Part shown: positions 1 through 7,358 of the stretch, piece after piece
How positions within the stretch are numbered: the first letter of the stretch is position 1
Layout of the letters: each line of letters starts with the position of its first letter
NCBI GenBank assembly: GCA_964642165.1
Contig: CAZXOC010000048.1
Coordinates: 1-33,986 of the forward strand
Length of the DNA: 33,986 nucleotides
DNA from: CAYRVX01 sp964642165
Lineage (GTDB): Bacteria > Planctomycetota > Phycisphaerae > SM23-33
Direction of reading: 5' to 3'
Translations under genes and position numbers: made by a program
Notes under the pieces: model-generated
Database searches by the model: none
What the model saw: the letters and a program-made list of their open reading frames with translations, nothing else
Told to the model about the DNA's origin: nothing

Positions 1-38
1 TTTCGCTTCGCGGCGCCTTCGGCGTGAACTCACGACAT

Positions 39-55
39 TCACGTTGGCAACGTGA
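39..55. repeat. Palindrome, 7-bp arms, 3-bp spacer
   Basis: TCACGTT at 39-45 and AACGTGA at 49-55 are perfect complements around GGC. The size and symmetry suit a dimeric repressor site, but no gene start lies nearby, so function is unknown. A chance occurrence is possible. Confidence 0.35.
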
Positions 56-324
56 TGGCCGACCGACGCTCTTGCATGGGCTTGTGGAACCCATCTACTC
101 GGGGGGCCGGGGATCGAGGCCGAGGCCCGTGGCGCTGCGAGGCGGGCTTCTGTGTGCCTCGTCGGTTGGGTCGGACGCCCCGACGCCGTGTGCGGGGCAC
201 GACGGGGCGAGCGGAGAGCGGACAGCACGACGGCCTCCCATCCGTGTCATCCGGGGAATCTGTGGACGGCGCCATGGGTCGCGGGTCGGCGGCCCCAGCG
301 GGTGGCAGGGAGGTTGATTGCCCA

Positions 325-373
325 GAACCCGGATAACATTAAGTACTTATTCTACAACAGGTTATCCGGATTC
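325..373. repeat. Inverted repeat, 13-bp arms with one mismatch
   Basis: GAACCCGGATAAC at 325-337 is matched on the opposite strand by 361-373, with one mismatch. The 23-bp AT-rich spacer contains the palindrome AAGTACTT. No U-tract follows in either direction, so it is not a standard intrinsic terminator. It could be a protein binding site or the remnant of a mobile element. Confidence 0.45.
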
Positions 374-569
374 CGCCCCCCTCCCTGGGAAGCGCCGGGC
401 GTGGACAGTGTTGACAGAATCAATCAAGACGCACGGCCGCCTCGGCGGGGATTTACGATGGCCAGATGTAGATTCCGCCGGGCGGGGCTGATTGTCCGAT
501 CCTCCGTAAGACCGCTCGCACTATAGGATATGGAACCCTAACTATATCATATGGTAACAATGCGAGGCG

Positions 570-601
570 ATTGTGTCAGTCGGGAAAAAAGTTGACACAA
601 T
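570..601. repeat. Inverted repeat, 9-bp perfect arms
   Basis: ATTGTGTCA at 570-578 and TGACACAAT at 593-601 are perfect complements around a 14-bp spacer with a run of six A. The site is about 100 bp past the stop codon of the minus-strand UVR-motif gene. In that RNA the spacer forms a U-rich loop but no U-tract follows the stem, so it is not a textbook terminator. A 3' stabilising hairpin, an operator or an insertion-sequence end are alternatives. Confidence 0.45.
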
Positions 602-699
602 GGCGCCACGTCGTGGACGCCGACGCCATCGAATCTGGCATGGACGAATGCGGATTGTCGCCCCGCGCGGCGCCCTCTCCGGCGGTGGGACGCGGTCGG

Positions 700-1455
700 C
701 TACTGCCCCGTAACCTGGCGGAGACGGTCGCGGAGCTTGGCGGCGCGCTCGTACTCTTCGGCCTCGACGGCGGCGGCAAGCTGCTTCCGCAGCTTCTGGA
801 CGGGGTCGGCCGGAATCTTGGCCTGGACCTCCTTCTCCATGGCACGCAGGACGGCCAACTCGCCGGAGTGATCGACCATCTTCTCGCCCCCGAACGTCTC
901 GTAGAAGCCTTCGATCTGCTCGATGCCCTTGCGGACGGCCGACAGGGCGGCCTTCGGGCGGCTGTCCCGCAGGGCGATCTGGCCTCGGGCCCGCGCGCAC
1001 ATCATGAGGACGTACGGCCGGTACTGCTCCAGCAGGTAGCGGTCGGAGTCCTCCCGGGCGTATTCCTTGCAGAAGTCCATGAGGCGGAGGTTTCGCATGG
1101 CGTCGCGCTCGACCGCCTCGTAGTCGCCCAGGACGAACTCGGCGAGATAGCGGTGGTAGTACATGACCCCCTCGTTGCGGAGGAACTCGCAGTCGGCCTC
1201 GCCCAGGCCGAACCCCTTGTCGCTGCCGCGCCGGTCGCGATGGCGCTGGAAGCGGTGCTCGTGGTAGGCCAGCAGGCTCTCGAAGCCGCGTGGGCGTTCG
1301 CCGTCCGGGCGCCCGCTGGCCTCCATCTGGAGCAGGCCCAGGTCCAGGCGGAGCTGGATTTTCTCTCGGCCATCGCGGCCGCGGATCCGCCGGGCCGTCA
1401 CCTGCCCCGGCCGGTAGGGCCACTCCTTCAGGATGTGCGAGATATCCAGGCTCAT
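700..1455 (-). CDS. UVR (UvrB/UvrC) motif protein
   Basis: The 251-residue protein is cytoplasmic, with no signal peptide or membrane segment. Its C-terminal ~35 residues form a clear UVR motif (LRKQLAAAVEAEEYERAAKL), the helical hairpin that UvrB and UvrC use to bind each other. The rest lacks UvrB helicase and UvrC nuclease motifs, so it is not a repair enzyme itself. Residues ~60-210 are helical and charged, with TPR-like spacing. UVR motifs also occur in McsA and other regulators, so the motif shows a helical interaction module and does not prove a DNA-repair role. The ATG is preceded by GAGG at a usual distance. It lies 45 bp downstream of the lipoprotein gene ending at 1501 and is probably cotranscribed with it. 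Confidence 0.75.
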   Translation of the reverse strand: MSLDISHILKEWPYRPGQVTARRIRGRDGREKIQLRLDLGLLQMEASGRPDGERPRGFESLLAYHEHRFQRHRDRRGSDKGFGLGEADCEFLRNEGVMYYHRYLAEFVLGDYEAVERDAMRNLRLMDFCKEYAREDSDRYLLEQYRPYVLMMCARARGQIALRDSRPKAALSAVRKGIEQIEGFYETFGGEKMVDHSGELAVLRAMEKEVQAKIPADPVQKLRKQLAAAVEAEEYERAAKLRDRLRQVTGQ

Positions 1456-1500
1456 GGCCTCGCGCGGCGCCCCGGTCGGAGCAAGCGCTTCCCGGCCGCG

Positions 1501-2244
1501 TCAGAACTCCACGTCGGAGATCTCCACTTCGAAGATGGGCTTCTCGCCGACGAGCACGTGGTCGCCGAGGTGGGCGAGACGGACGTGGCTGGGGAAGAGC
1601 ATGCCGTTGGGGTGCGAGTCGTAGCGGTACTCCGTGATGGTGCCTTTGCGTCCGGCGCGGTCGGCGCCGGCGGTGACGAACTTGAGGATCCCGCTGGCGG
1701 CGTCGAAGTAGTAGGCGACGGCCTGGCGGTTGTCGCCGTCGACGCCCACGCGGACGACGTCCTGCCCGACGACGCGCGTCGCATCGGCGGACCGGGCGTG
1801 CTCCTTGCGGTCGAGGAGGTTGTACGGCCCGCGGAGGCGGTGCAGCAGCGCGACGAGCGTCGGGGCCATCCGCGCCTCGACCTGGCCCTCGTTGACGTCG
1901 CGGTCGGCCGCCAGCGTGAACTCGCCGTCGCCCCGCGCCGCTGCGCGCCAGCGCCCCTGCGGCGTGCCCCCGACGGCGGTGATCCGGTCGTCCGCGAAGT
2001 CGAAGACCATCTCCTGGCGGTCCGTGTAGCTCTTGCCTTGCTCGTCGTACGTCGTCACGACGGCGGTGAAGCGGGCGGATTCGAGCTGCGCGTCCGACCG
2101 AGACCAGCCGAGGTTGTTCATGGACGCCCGGACGATTTCTCCGGCCGGGCCGAGCCGTGCCATCCCCCGGGTCTCTGCGTCCTGGCAGCCGACGAGCAGC
2201 CCACCCCCGAACAGACAAAGCAGCCCATATCCGACGGTTCGCAT
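1501..2244 (-). CDS. Lipoprotein of unknown function
   Basis: This is a 247-residue predicted lipoprotein. The start at 2244 has a strong AAAGGAG site just upstream, and the N-terminus is a type II signal peptide with lipobox LVGC (Cys20). Longer upstream starts would bury this signal. The mature part is polar, mostly beta-strand-like and ends with an acidic tail (VEISDVEF). Segments such as YYFDAASGILKFV and GMLFPSHVRL resemble LolA/LolB-type beta folds that carry lipids or lipoproteins, but I only infer this from the strand pattern. Fate after lipidation is probably the outer or inner membrane facing the periplasm. It likely shares a transcript with the UVR-motif gene. Confidence 0.75.
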   Translation of the reverse strand: MRTVGYGLLCLFGGGLLVGCQDAETRGMARLGPAGEIVRASMNNLGWSRSDAQLESARFTAVVTTYDEQGKSYTDRQEMVFDFADDRITAVGGTPQGRWRAAARGDGEFTLAADRDVNEGQVEARMAPTLVALLHRLRGPYNLLDRKEHARSADATRVVGQDVVRVGVDGDNRQAVAYYFDAASGILKFVTAGADRAGRKGTITEYRYDSHPNGMLFPSHVRLAHLGDHVLVGEKPIFEVEISDVEF

Positions 2245-2362
2245 CGATGGCTCCTTTCCACGGCCTGGGCGCCGTACCTCAAGCGCCGACGCCGCGCGTA
2301 TTCTCGCAGGGCGGCGCCGCGTTTGCAAGGGCCAGGGCTCGCGGCTAGCCGGGCGGGCGGCC

Positions 2363-3385
2363 TCAGGGCCGGCGGCGGCGACGCAGCGCCGCGGGCGCCG
2401 CCAGCGCCAGCAGCAGCAGCGACGCCGGCTCCGGGACGCGGAGGCTGCGGAAGTCCTGGTACCGGCTGCCCCACTCGTTCGGGGCGCCGAAGGTGGTGCT
2501 CGTCACGTCGTCGTAGTCGTCGTTGTCGACGTCCCCGCTCGGGTCGGCCTCCAGGCGGCCGGCCTCTTCATCGTTGATGCTGCCGTCGAACTCGCCGAAC
2601 GTGTAGATGCGCTCGCCGACGGGCCCGTGGACCGGCACCCCTTGGGCGTCGTAGATGCGCATCTGCCAGTCGTCGGGGCCGACGGAGAAGTCGCCCGGCT
2701 CGTCCCCGTCGACGTTCGTCTCCGTGTCGATCAGCCGGTCGGTGCAGGGCTGGCCCTGCTCGCAGCGCGTGGAGACGTGGATCCACCAGTCGGCGGCGGG
2801 GTTGGACAGGTCGCCCGGCATCGGGCGGTAGCTCGTATCGGTCCGCAGGTTGATGTTCACGTCCCAGACGTCGGTGTCCTCCTCGTCGATCCCCCGCGTG
2901 AAGTTGCGGTCGTCGAACTCCTCGTCCCAGTTCGTGTCGACGTAGAGGTCGTGCTTCTCGCTGATCGTGATGATCGTGCCCTTGCGGAGGTCCGCCCACA
3001 GGTCGGCCATCGGGTGGAACGTGAGGATTCCCTGCTCCACGTTGCTGTCGCCGTACCACAGGTCGGCGCCGTTGGTGTCGTCGGCCCCGCTGCCGGTCTC
3101 CGCCCAGCGGAGCTGCCAGCCCCGGATGTCCAGGTGGTCCGCGATCACCACCAACTCGACCCAGTTCCCGCCGTTGCCCTCGATGCGGCCGTCCGGCATC
3201 TGGGGGAGGCTCGCCCAGTAGGGGTCCCCCTTGCTGGGGTCGACCTTGTAGCTGCCCCCGGCGAGGTAGTCGCCCGCGCCCACGGCGTTCCACTCGTTGA
3301 GGATGAGGTCGGCCGAGCCCGCGGCGGCGGCGCCGACGGACAGGAGGCACAGCGCAGCGGAGGGAACAAACCGTCCGAACTTCAT
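2363..3385 (-). CDS. PEP-CTERM protein with lamin-tail-like start
   Basis: The 340-residue protein is exported. It has a signal peptide (MKFGRFVPSAALCLLSVG) and a classic PEP-CTERM tail: VPEPAS, a hydrophobic helix, then RRRRR. In organisms with exosortase this tail directs sorting and processing at the envelope; no exosortase gene is in this window. Just after the signal peptide, LILNEWNAV, then GNWVELVVI and LDIRGWQL, fit the lamin-tail domain pattern (xNEWxx, xWVELxx, xDIxGWxL). The body is very acidic (many Asp, Glu and Gly), suggesting a secreted calcium-binding or matrix protein. The start at 3385 has GGAGG upstream and avoids five extra residues encoded from 3400. Confidence 0.85.
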   Translation of the reverse strand: MKFGRFVPSAALCLLSVGAAAAGSADLILNEWNAVGAGDYLAGGSYKVDPSKGDPYWASLPQMPDGRIEGNGGNWVELVVIADHLDIRGWQLRWAETGSGADDTNGADLWYGDSNVEQGILTFHPMADLWADLRKGTIITISEKHDLYVDTNWDEEFDDRNFTRGIDEEDTDVWDVNINLRTDTSYRPMPGDLSNPAADWWIHVSTRCEQGQPCTDRLIDTETNVDGDEPGDFSVGPDDWQMRIYDAQGVPVHGPVGERIYTFGEFDGSINDEEAGRLEADPSGDVDNDDYDDVTSTTFGAPNEWGSRYQDFRSLRVPEPASLLLLALAAPAALRRRRRP

Positions 3386-3502
3386 GAGCGTATCCTCCAT
3401 TCGTGCGCGCGGACCCGCGCGGCCTCACCGGCTCTCGAGCTCGCCATGCGGTCGCTGAATTGGCGCCGGCGCCCCGTCAGCCCCGGACGCTCGGCAATGC
3501 CC

Positions 3503-3510
3503 AGCATACC
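3503..3510 (-). promoter_or_regulatory. Possible -10 element (GGTATGCT)
   Basis: GGTATGCT on the minus strand lies 118 bp upstream of the PEP-CTERM gene start. The same eight bases occur at 7173-7180, 62 bp upstream of the GH-A glycosidase start. No good -35 element is visible, so this is a weak promoter call. Confidence 0.2.
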
Positions 3511-3580
3511 ACGGAGGCCCCGGATCGCGATAGGCGAATCCGCCGCCTTCCGCGGCCCGGTCCCGCGGCGCCGGGGCGGC

Positions 3581-3988
3581 TCAGGTCATCAGGGTGATCA
3601 CGTAGAGCGTCAGCGCAGCGTGGGCGAAGACGACCAGGGCCACCACGATCCGCCATGCCAGGACGAGCCTGCCGTGCCGCCGGAAGCGGTGGGCCGGTCC
3701 CAGGGCCACCGGGAGAAACAGCGCCGCCAGGGCCGCATAGTAGGCCACGCAGCCCAACGGCGCGATCCAGTTCGCCCCGAGGAACGCCACGCTGCGGGGC
3801 AGGCCGAGGCGCGTCAGGTGCTGTCCCACCTCCCAGGCCAGCACCAGCGGCGGGCCGGCCAGGGGCACGGAGACCCACATCAGGACCCGCTGGGAGGACC
3901 AGTTCAGGGCGATGGCGAACCCGGGCACGGCGGCGGCCGCCGCCAGGAGGTGGAAGATGACGAGGTACCAGAACAGTCGCCGTCTCAT
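3581..3988 (-). CDS. Small integral membrane protein
   Basis: The 135-residue protein has about four hydrophobic segments: residues ~5-28, ~36-52, ~68-98 and ~108-132. The loops between them are short and Arg-rich, giving a polytopic inner-membrane protein. I do not recognise the family and see no catalytic motif. It starts 19 bp after the stop of the zinc-ribbon membrane protein (4008-4742), which suggests the two are cotranscribed and may act together. The ribosome binding site is weak (a run of G about eight bases upstream), consistent with translation following on from the upstream gene. Confidence 0.65.
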   Translation of the reverse strand: MRRRLFWYLVIFHLLAAAAAVPGFAIALNWSSQRVLMWVSVPLAGPPLVLAWEVGQHLTRLGLPRSVAFLGANWIAPLGCVAYYAALAALFLPVALGPAHRFRRHGRLVLAWRIVVALVVFAHAALTLYVITLMT

Positions 3989-4007
3989 GGGCGAGCCCCC
4001 GCCGCGG

Positions 4008-4742
4008 TCACGTCCGCGAGCCGAAGTAGAAGCTGATGGTCGCGCAGAGCAGCATGACGGCGTAGTCGGGCAGGTCCTGGTACTTGCCGGTGAGGAACAG
4101 CCACACCAGCCCCGCCGCCATGCCCAGCCCCAGCAGGGCCTTGACGTGGCCGATGGCGGACCGCGCGGCGGCGCTGCCGGTGCGGAAGACGCGGCCGGCG
4201 TAGTAGCCCACGACCAGCCCGGCCAGGATCACGAAGAGCTCCAGGTGGGTCACCACGCTCAGGAGGCGCCCGCGATGGTGCAGCAGGACGCCTGCGCCCA
4301 CGAGGGAGAGGACCAGTAGCGTCCGGACGATGCCGGGAGGCAGGAACAGCGGCTGCTCGCGGGTGGCGGCGGGGTCGTAGACGCGGTCGCTGAGCGACGC
4401 GCCGCTCGTGCGGAAGCCGAAGTAGAAGCCGATGATGGTCAGCAGCAGGGAGCCCAGCGCCGTGGGCACGTCCTGCCCGCGGAAGACCAGCGCCGCGCAC
4501 GTGCCGCCCATCGCCAGGGCGATCAGCGCGCGGATGCTGCCCTTGGGCAGGCCCAGCGGCGGGGCCGACGGCGCGGCGGACTGGTCCACGAACGCCGCCG
4601 TCCGCGTCTCCTCGTCGATCATCACGTAGTACCGCGCGCGGCAGCGGGCGCACGTGTAGTGCGCCTGGTTGTCCGGCAGGCGGGTGATCTGCTCGCGGCA
4701 GTGCGGGCAGCTGTAGGCCTTCGGTCGTTCCTTGCGGGCCAT
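4008..4742 (-). CDS. Zinc-ribbon polytopic membrane protein
   Basis: This 244-residue protein begins with a cytoplasmic zinc ribbon: Cys12-x2-Cys15 and Cys31-x2-Cys34 can bind one zinc. About six membrane segments follow from residue ~68 to the C-terminus. A motif is repeated at the ends of membrane segments: FYFGFRTS near 110, YYAGRVFRTG near 180 and FYFGSRT at the very end, suggesting an internal duplication. The family is unknown to me; ribbon-plus-membrane architecture is common in uncharacterised planctomycete and other bacterial proteins. GGAGAG precedes the ATG. It lies 32 bp after the GH-A glycosidase gene and 19 bp before the small membrane protein gene, so the three may form an operon. 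Confidence 0.7.
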   Translation of the reverse strand: MARKERPKAYSCPHCREQITRLPDNQAHYTCARCRARYYVMIDEETRTAAFVDQSAAPSAPPLGLPKGSIRALIALAMGGTCAALVFRGQDVPTALGSLLLTIIGFYFGFRTSGASLSDRVYDPAATREQPLFLPPGIVRTLLVLSLVGAGVLLHHRGRLLSVVTHLELFVILAGLVVGYYAGRVFRTGSAAARSAIGHVKALLGLGMAAGLVWLFLTGKYQDLPDYAVMLLCATISFYFGSRT

Positions 4743-4774
4743 GGGCGGTCTCTCCGTGCGGCCTGGACGGGGCC

Positions 4775-7111
4775 TCAGTAAAGCAGCGTCGGCGAGGCGA
4801 CGTGGATCTCACCCGCCCCGGCCCGATCGCGGTCCTTGTCGATCAGCAGCAGCGTGTCCCAGCGGATGGGGTAGTGCACCACGCCGTCGTTGGCGCCGCC
4901 CCAGTGCCCGGCCCGGCTGCCGTCCATCGGGAACGTCACGCACCGCCAGCCCCGCCAGGTGATCGACTCGGCGGTGGGCTGGAGCGTCTGCCCGGTCGCG
5001 TCGGTGAAGCGCAGGCGCGGGCTGTGCCCGCTGGCGTCGCCGTGCAGCCACAGCGCCAGCGCCCTCGGCTTGCCCTCGATCTTCCTCGCGGCCTCTCGGC
5101 GCGGCGCCAGGCGGATGAACTTCCATCCCTTCTTCATGTCGTACGCGACGCGGAGGCATTTCACGCCCGGCAGGGGCGGGCCGCCGGCCGGCTCGCCCGG
5201 GGCGAACGACTGTGTCGAGGCCACGTTCGCGTCGCCGTCGGGCACGAGGCGGTACGCCTTCGCGAGCGTCTCCGGCGTGTAGCGGGCGAAGTCGTCGACG
5301 GGGACGAAGCGCCTCGCCGGCAGGTCGAGCTCGATGCCCCCGCCGTCGCCGACGATCCGCACGCCGAAGGCGTACGCCCCGCCGGGGCTCGCCGCCAGGG
5401 GGACGTCGACGTGCTGCTCGGTCCGGCCCCGGTCGAGCTGCACGGCCGCCGTGGGGGGGGCCGCGAGGTCGATGCCTCTCGCGCCGGTCAGCTCGAGACG
5501 CCCGCGAAGCGGCTCGCCGGAGGGATTGCGGATCGTCAGGCGAAGGACCTTCCCGGCCGCGGGGTGCACCGTCACGTCGAGCGGGTTGGTCACGACGACG
5601 TGGATCGTCTGGGACAGGCGGCCCATGCCCTGGACGTCGAGGTCCAGGCGCATCCGCAGCGGTTGCGCCGTTCGCGGGATGCCGGCGCCCCACGGGATGG
5701 ACAACCGGCCGCCCGGCGCGACCTCGCGCGCGCCGACGCGGATCGCCCGGTCCAGCGGATTCTGCACGACGTAGGCGCGTGTAGACCGGGCGCCGCCGCG
5801 CTGGAGGACGTCCAGCGGCACGCGCTGCCACGCCGCCGCCACGCGCAGCAGGTCGTTGGGCTTGTCGGGAACGAGGTACACCGGGGCGTCGGTCAACGCC
5901 ACCTTCAGGCCGGCGGCGTCGGCCGTCAGCGCCGGGAGCTTCGTGCCCGTGTGCCCGGTGGCGGAGAAGCGTCCCGGGCTGGCCGGGATCACGACCGTCC
6001 GGCCCCCCGCGGCCGTCGTCCAAGCCGCGACGCGGACGTCGGGGCCCGCCGCGAAGAGCAGCACGTGGTTGTCCTCGCCGCCGACGGCCAGCCGCTTGTT
6101 GAAACGCAGGCCCTTCAGGACGGTGGTCAGCGTCCGGGCGGCGAGGTAGGCGGGCTTGGGGTCGTAGACGGGGTCGCGCCCCTTGTGGACGGGGTTCAGC
6201 ACCGTGCCGAAGTGGTGCTCGGCCTCCTTGGGGTCGCGCCCGTCGTCGTGCCAGTCGTACCAGATGCTGAGCGGCACGTCGTTGGCGAGGTTCACCAGCC
6301 ACTGGCGCGGGAGGTACTTTCCCTGCTTCTCGACGTCCATCGAGCCCCAGACGGACGAGTAGCCCCACTCGCCGGAGAGGATCGGGCGCTTTTCGCCCTT
6401 CGGGGCGTATCGGCGGATGAGCCCGCGCAGGCGCCGGTAGTCCGCGGCGGCAGTCTCGGGGGGCCGCTGGCGGTAGGGATGAACGGAGACGGCCGACCAG
6501 TCGGCCAGCAGCCCGCCCTGGAAGCACGCCTCGAGGAACCGGAAGTCCACGGTGGAGGTAGCCGGGCCGATGTAGACCTCGCCGGGGGCGGCCTGGCGGA
6601 TCGCCTCGCCGACGGCCTTCGCCAGCAGGACGTAGTCCCTCGCGTTGGGGCTGGGCTTCCAGAAGCCGGAGATGTTCGGCTCGTTCCACATCTCCCAGAG
6701 GATGCCGCGCCCCTTGTACCGTTTGGCGCCCGCCGCGGCCCAGCGGGCCATGGCCTGGCGGCCCTCCGCCGTTCGCACGCTCCGGTCGGTTTCGTAGAGT
6801 TGGTTGCCGTAGTCCAGGATGAACAGGAGCCGCAGGCCGTAGAGCTCGGCCGCCTTGACGAGCCGGTCGTAGTGGTCCCAGGTGTACTCGCCCTTCTTGC
6901 GCTCGATGCTGCTCCAGACGAAGTCCATGCGGAGCCAGCGGAAGCCGCCCTCGGCGAGCATCTTCATCTCGCCGGGCTGGGGGCTGGTGAAGTGGATGTT
7001 CGTGCCGAGCCCGTCGGGGATCGGCCCGGTCCCGGGCATGCCGATCGCCGCCCCGGCCGCACCGGCACACAGGCAGGAAACCCCCGCGAAGCAAGCGACG
7101 TACCCTCTCAT
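4775..7111 (-). CDS. Secreted clan GH-A glycoside hydrolase (GH39/GH5-like)
   Basis: The 778-residue protein has a signal peptide (residues 1-22) and a catalytic TIM barrel from ~30 to ~360. WNEPN at 142-146 places the acid/base at Glu144, and SGEWGYS places the nucleophile at Glu248. This pairing, on strands 4 and 7, is the hallmark of retaining clan GH-A enzymes. GLGTNIHF, FRWLRMDFVWSSIE and VSVHPY also fit GH39/GH5-type barrels. The C-terminal ~400 residues are beta-rich, likely accessory sandwich domains, the last resembling a galactose-binding-like jelly roll. The substrate cannot be read from sequence. The start at 7111 has GGGAGAG upstream; frames extending further upstream lack a signal peptide. 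It is divergent from the GH38-like gene across 247 bp, so shared control and a joint role in polysaccharide breakdown are plausible. Confidence 0.85.
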   Translation of the reverse strand: MRGYVACFAGVSCLCAGAAGAAIGMPGTGPIPDGLGTNIHFTSPQPGEMKMLAEGGFRWLRMDFVWSSIERKKGEYTWDHYDRLVKAAELYGLRLLFILDYGNQLYETDRSVRTAEGRQAMARWAAAGAKRYKGRGILWEMWNEPNISGFWKPSPNARDYVLLAKAVGEAIRQAAPGEVYIGPATSTVDFRFLEACFQGGLLADWSAVSVHPYRQRPPETAAADYRRLRGLIRRYAPKGEKRPILSGEWGYSSVWGSMDVEKQGKYLPRQWLVNLANDVPLSIWYDWHDDGRDPKEAEHHFGTVLNPVHKGRDPVYDPKPAYLAARTLTTVLKGLRFNKRLAVGGEDNHVLLFAAGPDVRVAAWTTAAGGRTVVIPASPGRFSATGHTGTKLPALTADAAGLKVALTDAPVYLVPDKPNDLLRVAAAWQRVPLDVLQRGGARSTRAYVVQNPLDRAIRVGAREVAPGGRLSIPWGAGIPRTAQPLRMRLDLDVQGMGRLSQTIHVVVTNPLDVTVHPAAGKVLRLTIRNPSGEPLRGRLELTGARGIDLAAPPTAAVQLDRGRTEQHVDVPLAASPGGAYAFGVRIVGDGGGIELDLPARRFVPVDDFARYTPETLAKAYRLVPDGDANVASTQSFAPGEPAGGPPLPGVKCLRVAYDMKKGWKFIRLAPRREAARKIEGKPRALALWLHGDASGHSPRLRFTDATGQTLQPTAESITWRGWRCVTFPMDGSRAGHWGGANDGVVHYPIRWDTLLLIDKDRDRAGAGEIHVASPTLLY

Positions 7112-7358
7112 GGCGGCTCTCCCAGCCCGGACATCCGTATCCCTGTCGCCGACGGCAGGTGTGGCGGCCCGGAGCATACCAGCAACTCCGGCGGGCGCGA
7201 AGCGTGTTCCGCCGGGCAGGGCCGCGCCGGGCGGCGGGGGGGCGCCCCCGCCAAGCACGTCGTGCCCGGACCGCGGGCGGCCGGTACAATGGTCGGCGGC
7301 CGTCCGGGCCACCGAACGCTTCGGCGCAAGGCCGCGCGACCCCAGGAAGGAAGGCACG
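7112..7358. promoter_or_regulatory. Divergent intergenic region between two glycosidase genes
   Basis: These 247 bp must hold promoters for both the minus-strand GH-A gene and the plus-strand GH38-like gene. Candidate -10 elements are TATGCT on minus (7173-7178) and TACAAT on plus (7285-7290, 69 bp before the ATG at 7359). Neither has a convincing -35 box at 16-18 bp. No clear operator palindrome was found. Confidence 0.35.

Larger units (their letters stand above)
1..699. other. Gene-free left end with inverted repeats
   Basis: No reading frame here looks like a protein. The open frames are short, overlap one another on both strands, are rich in Arg, Pro and Gly, and show no domain, signal peptide or convincing ribosome binding site. 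The stretch from about 320 to 600 is more AT-rich than the DNA to its right and contains two of the three inverted repeats listed separately. It lies downstream of the minus-strand gene that ends at 700, so part of it may be that transcript's 3' region. A gene running off the left edge cannot be excluded. Confidence 0.5.

Noticed and set aside
24..526. Overlapping small open frames at the left end
   Set aside because: No ribosome binding site, domain or protein-like composition in any of them.
510..531. Resemblance to a T7 phage promoter (CACTATAGG)
   Set aside because: Only the 3' half matches; the 5' half has two extra bases and mismatches, and there is no phage gene nearby.
700..1455. UvrB or UvrC repair protein
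   Set aside because: Only the short UVR motif is present; helicase and nuclease domains are absent.
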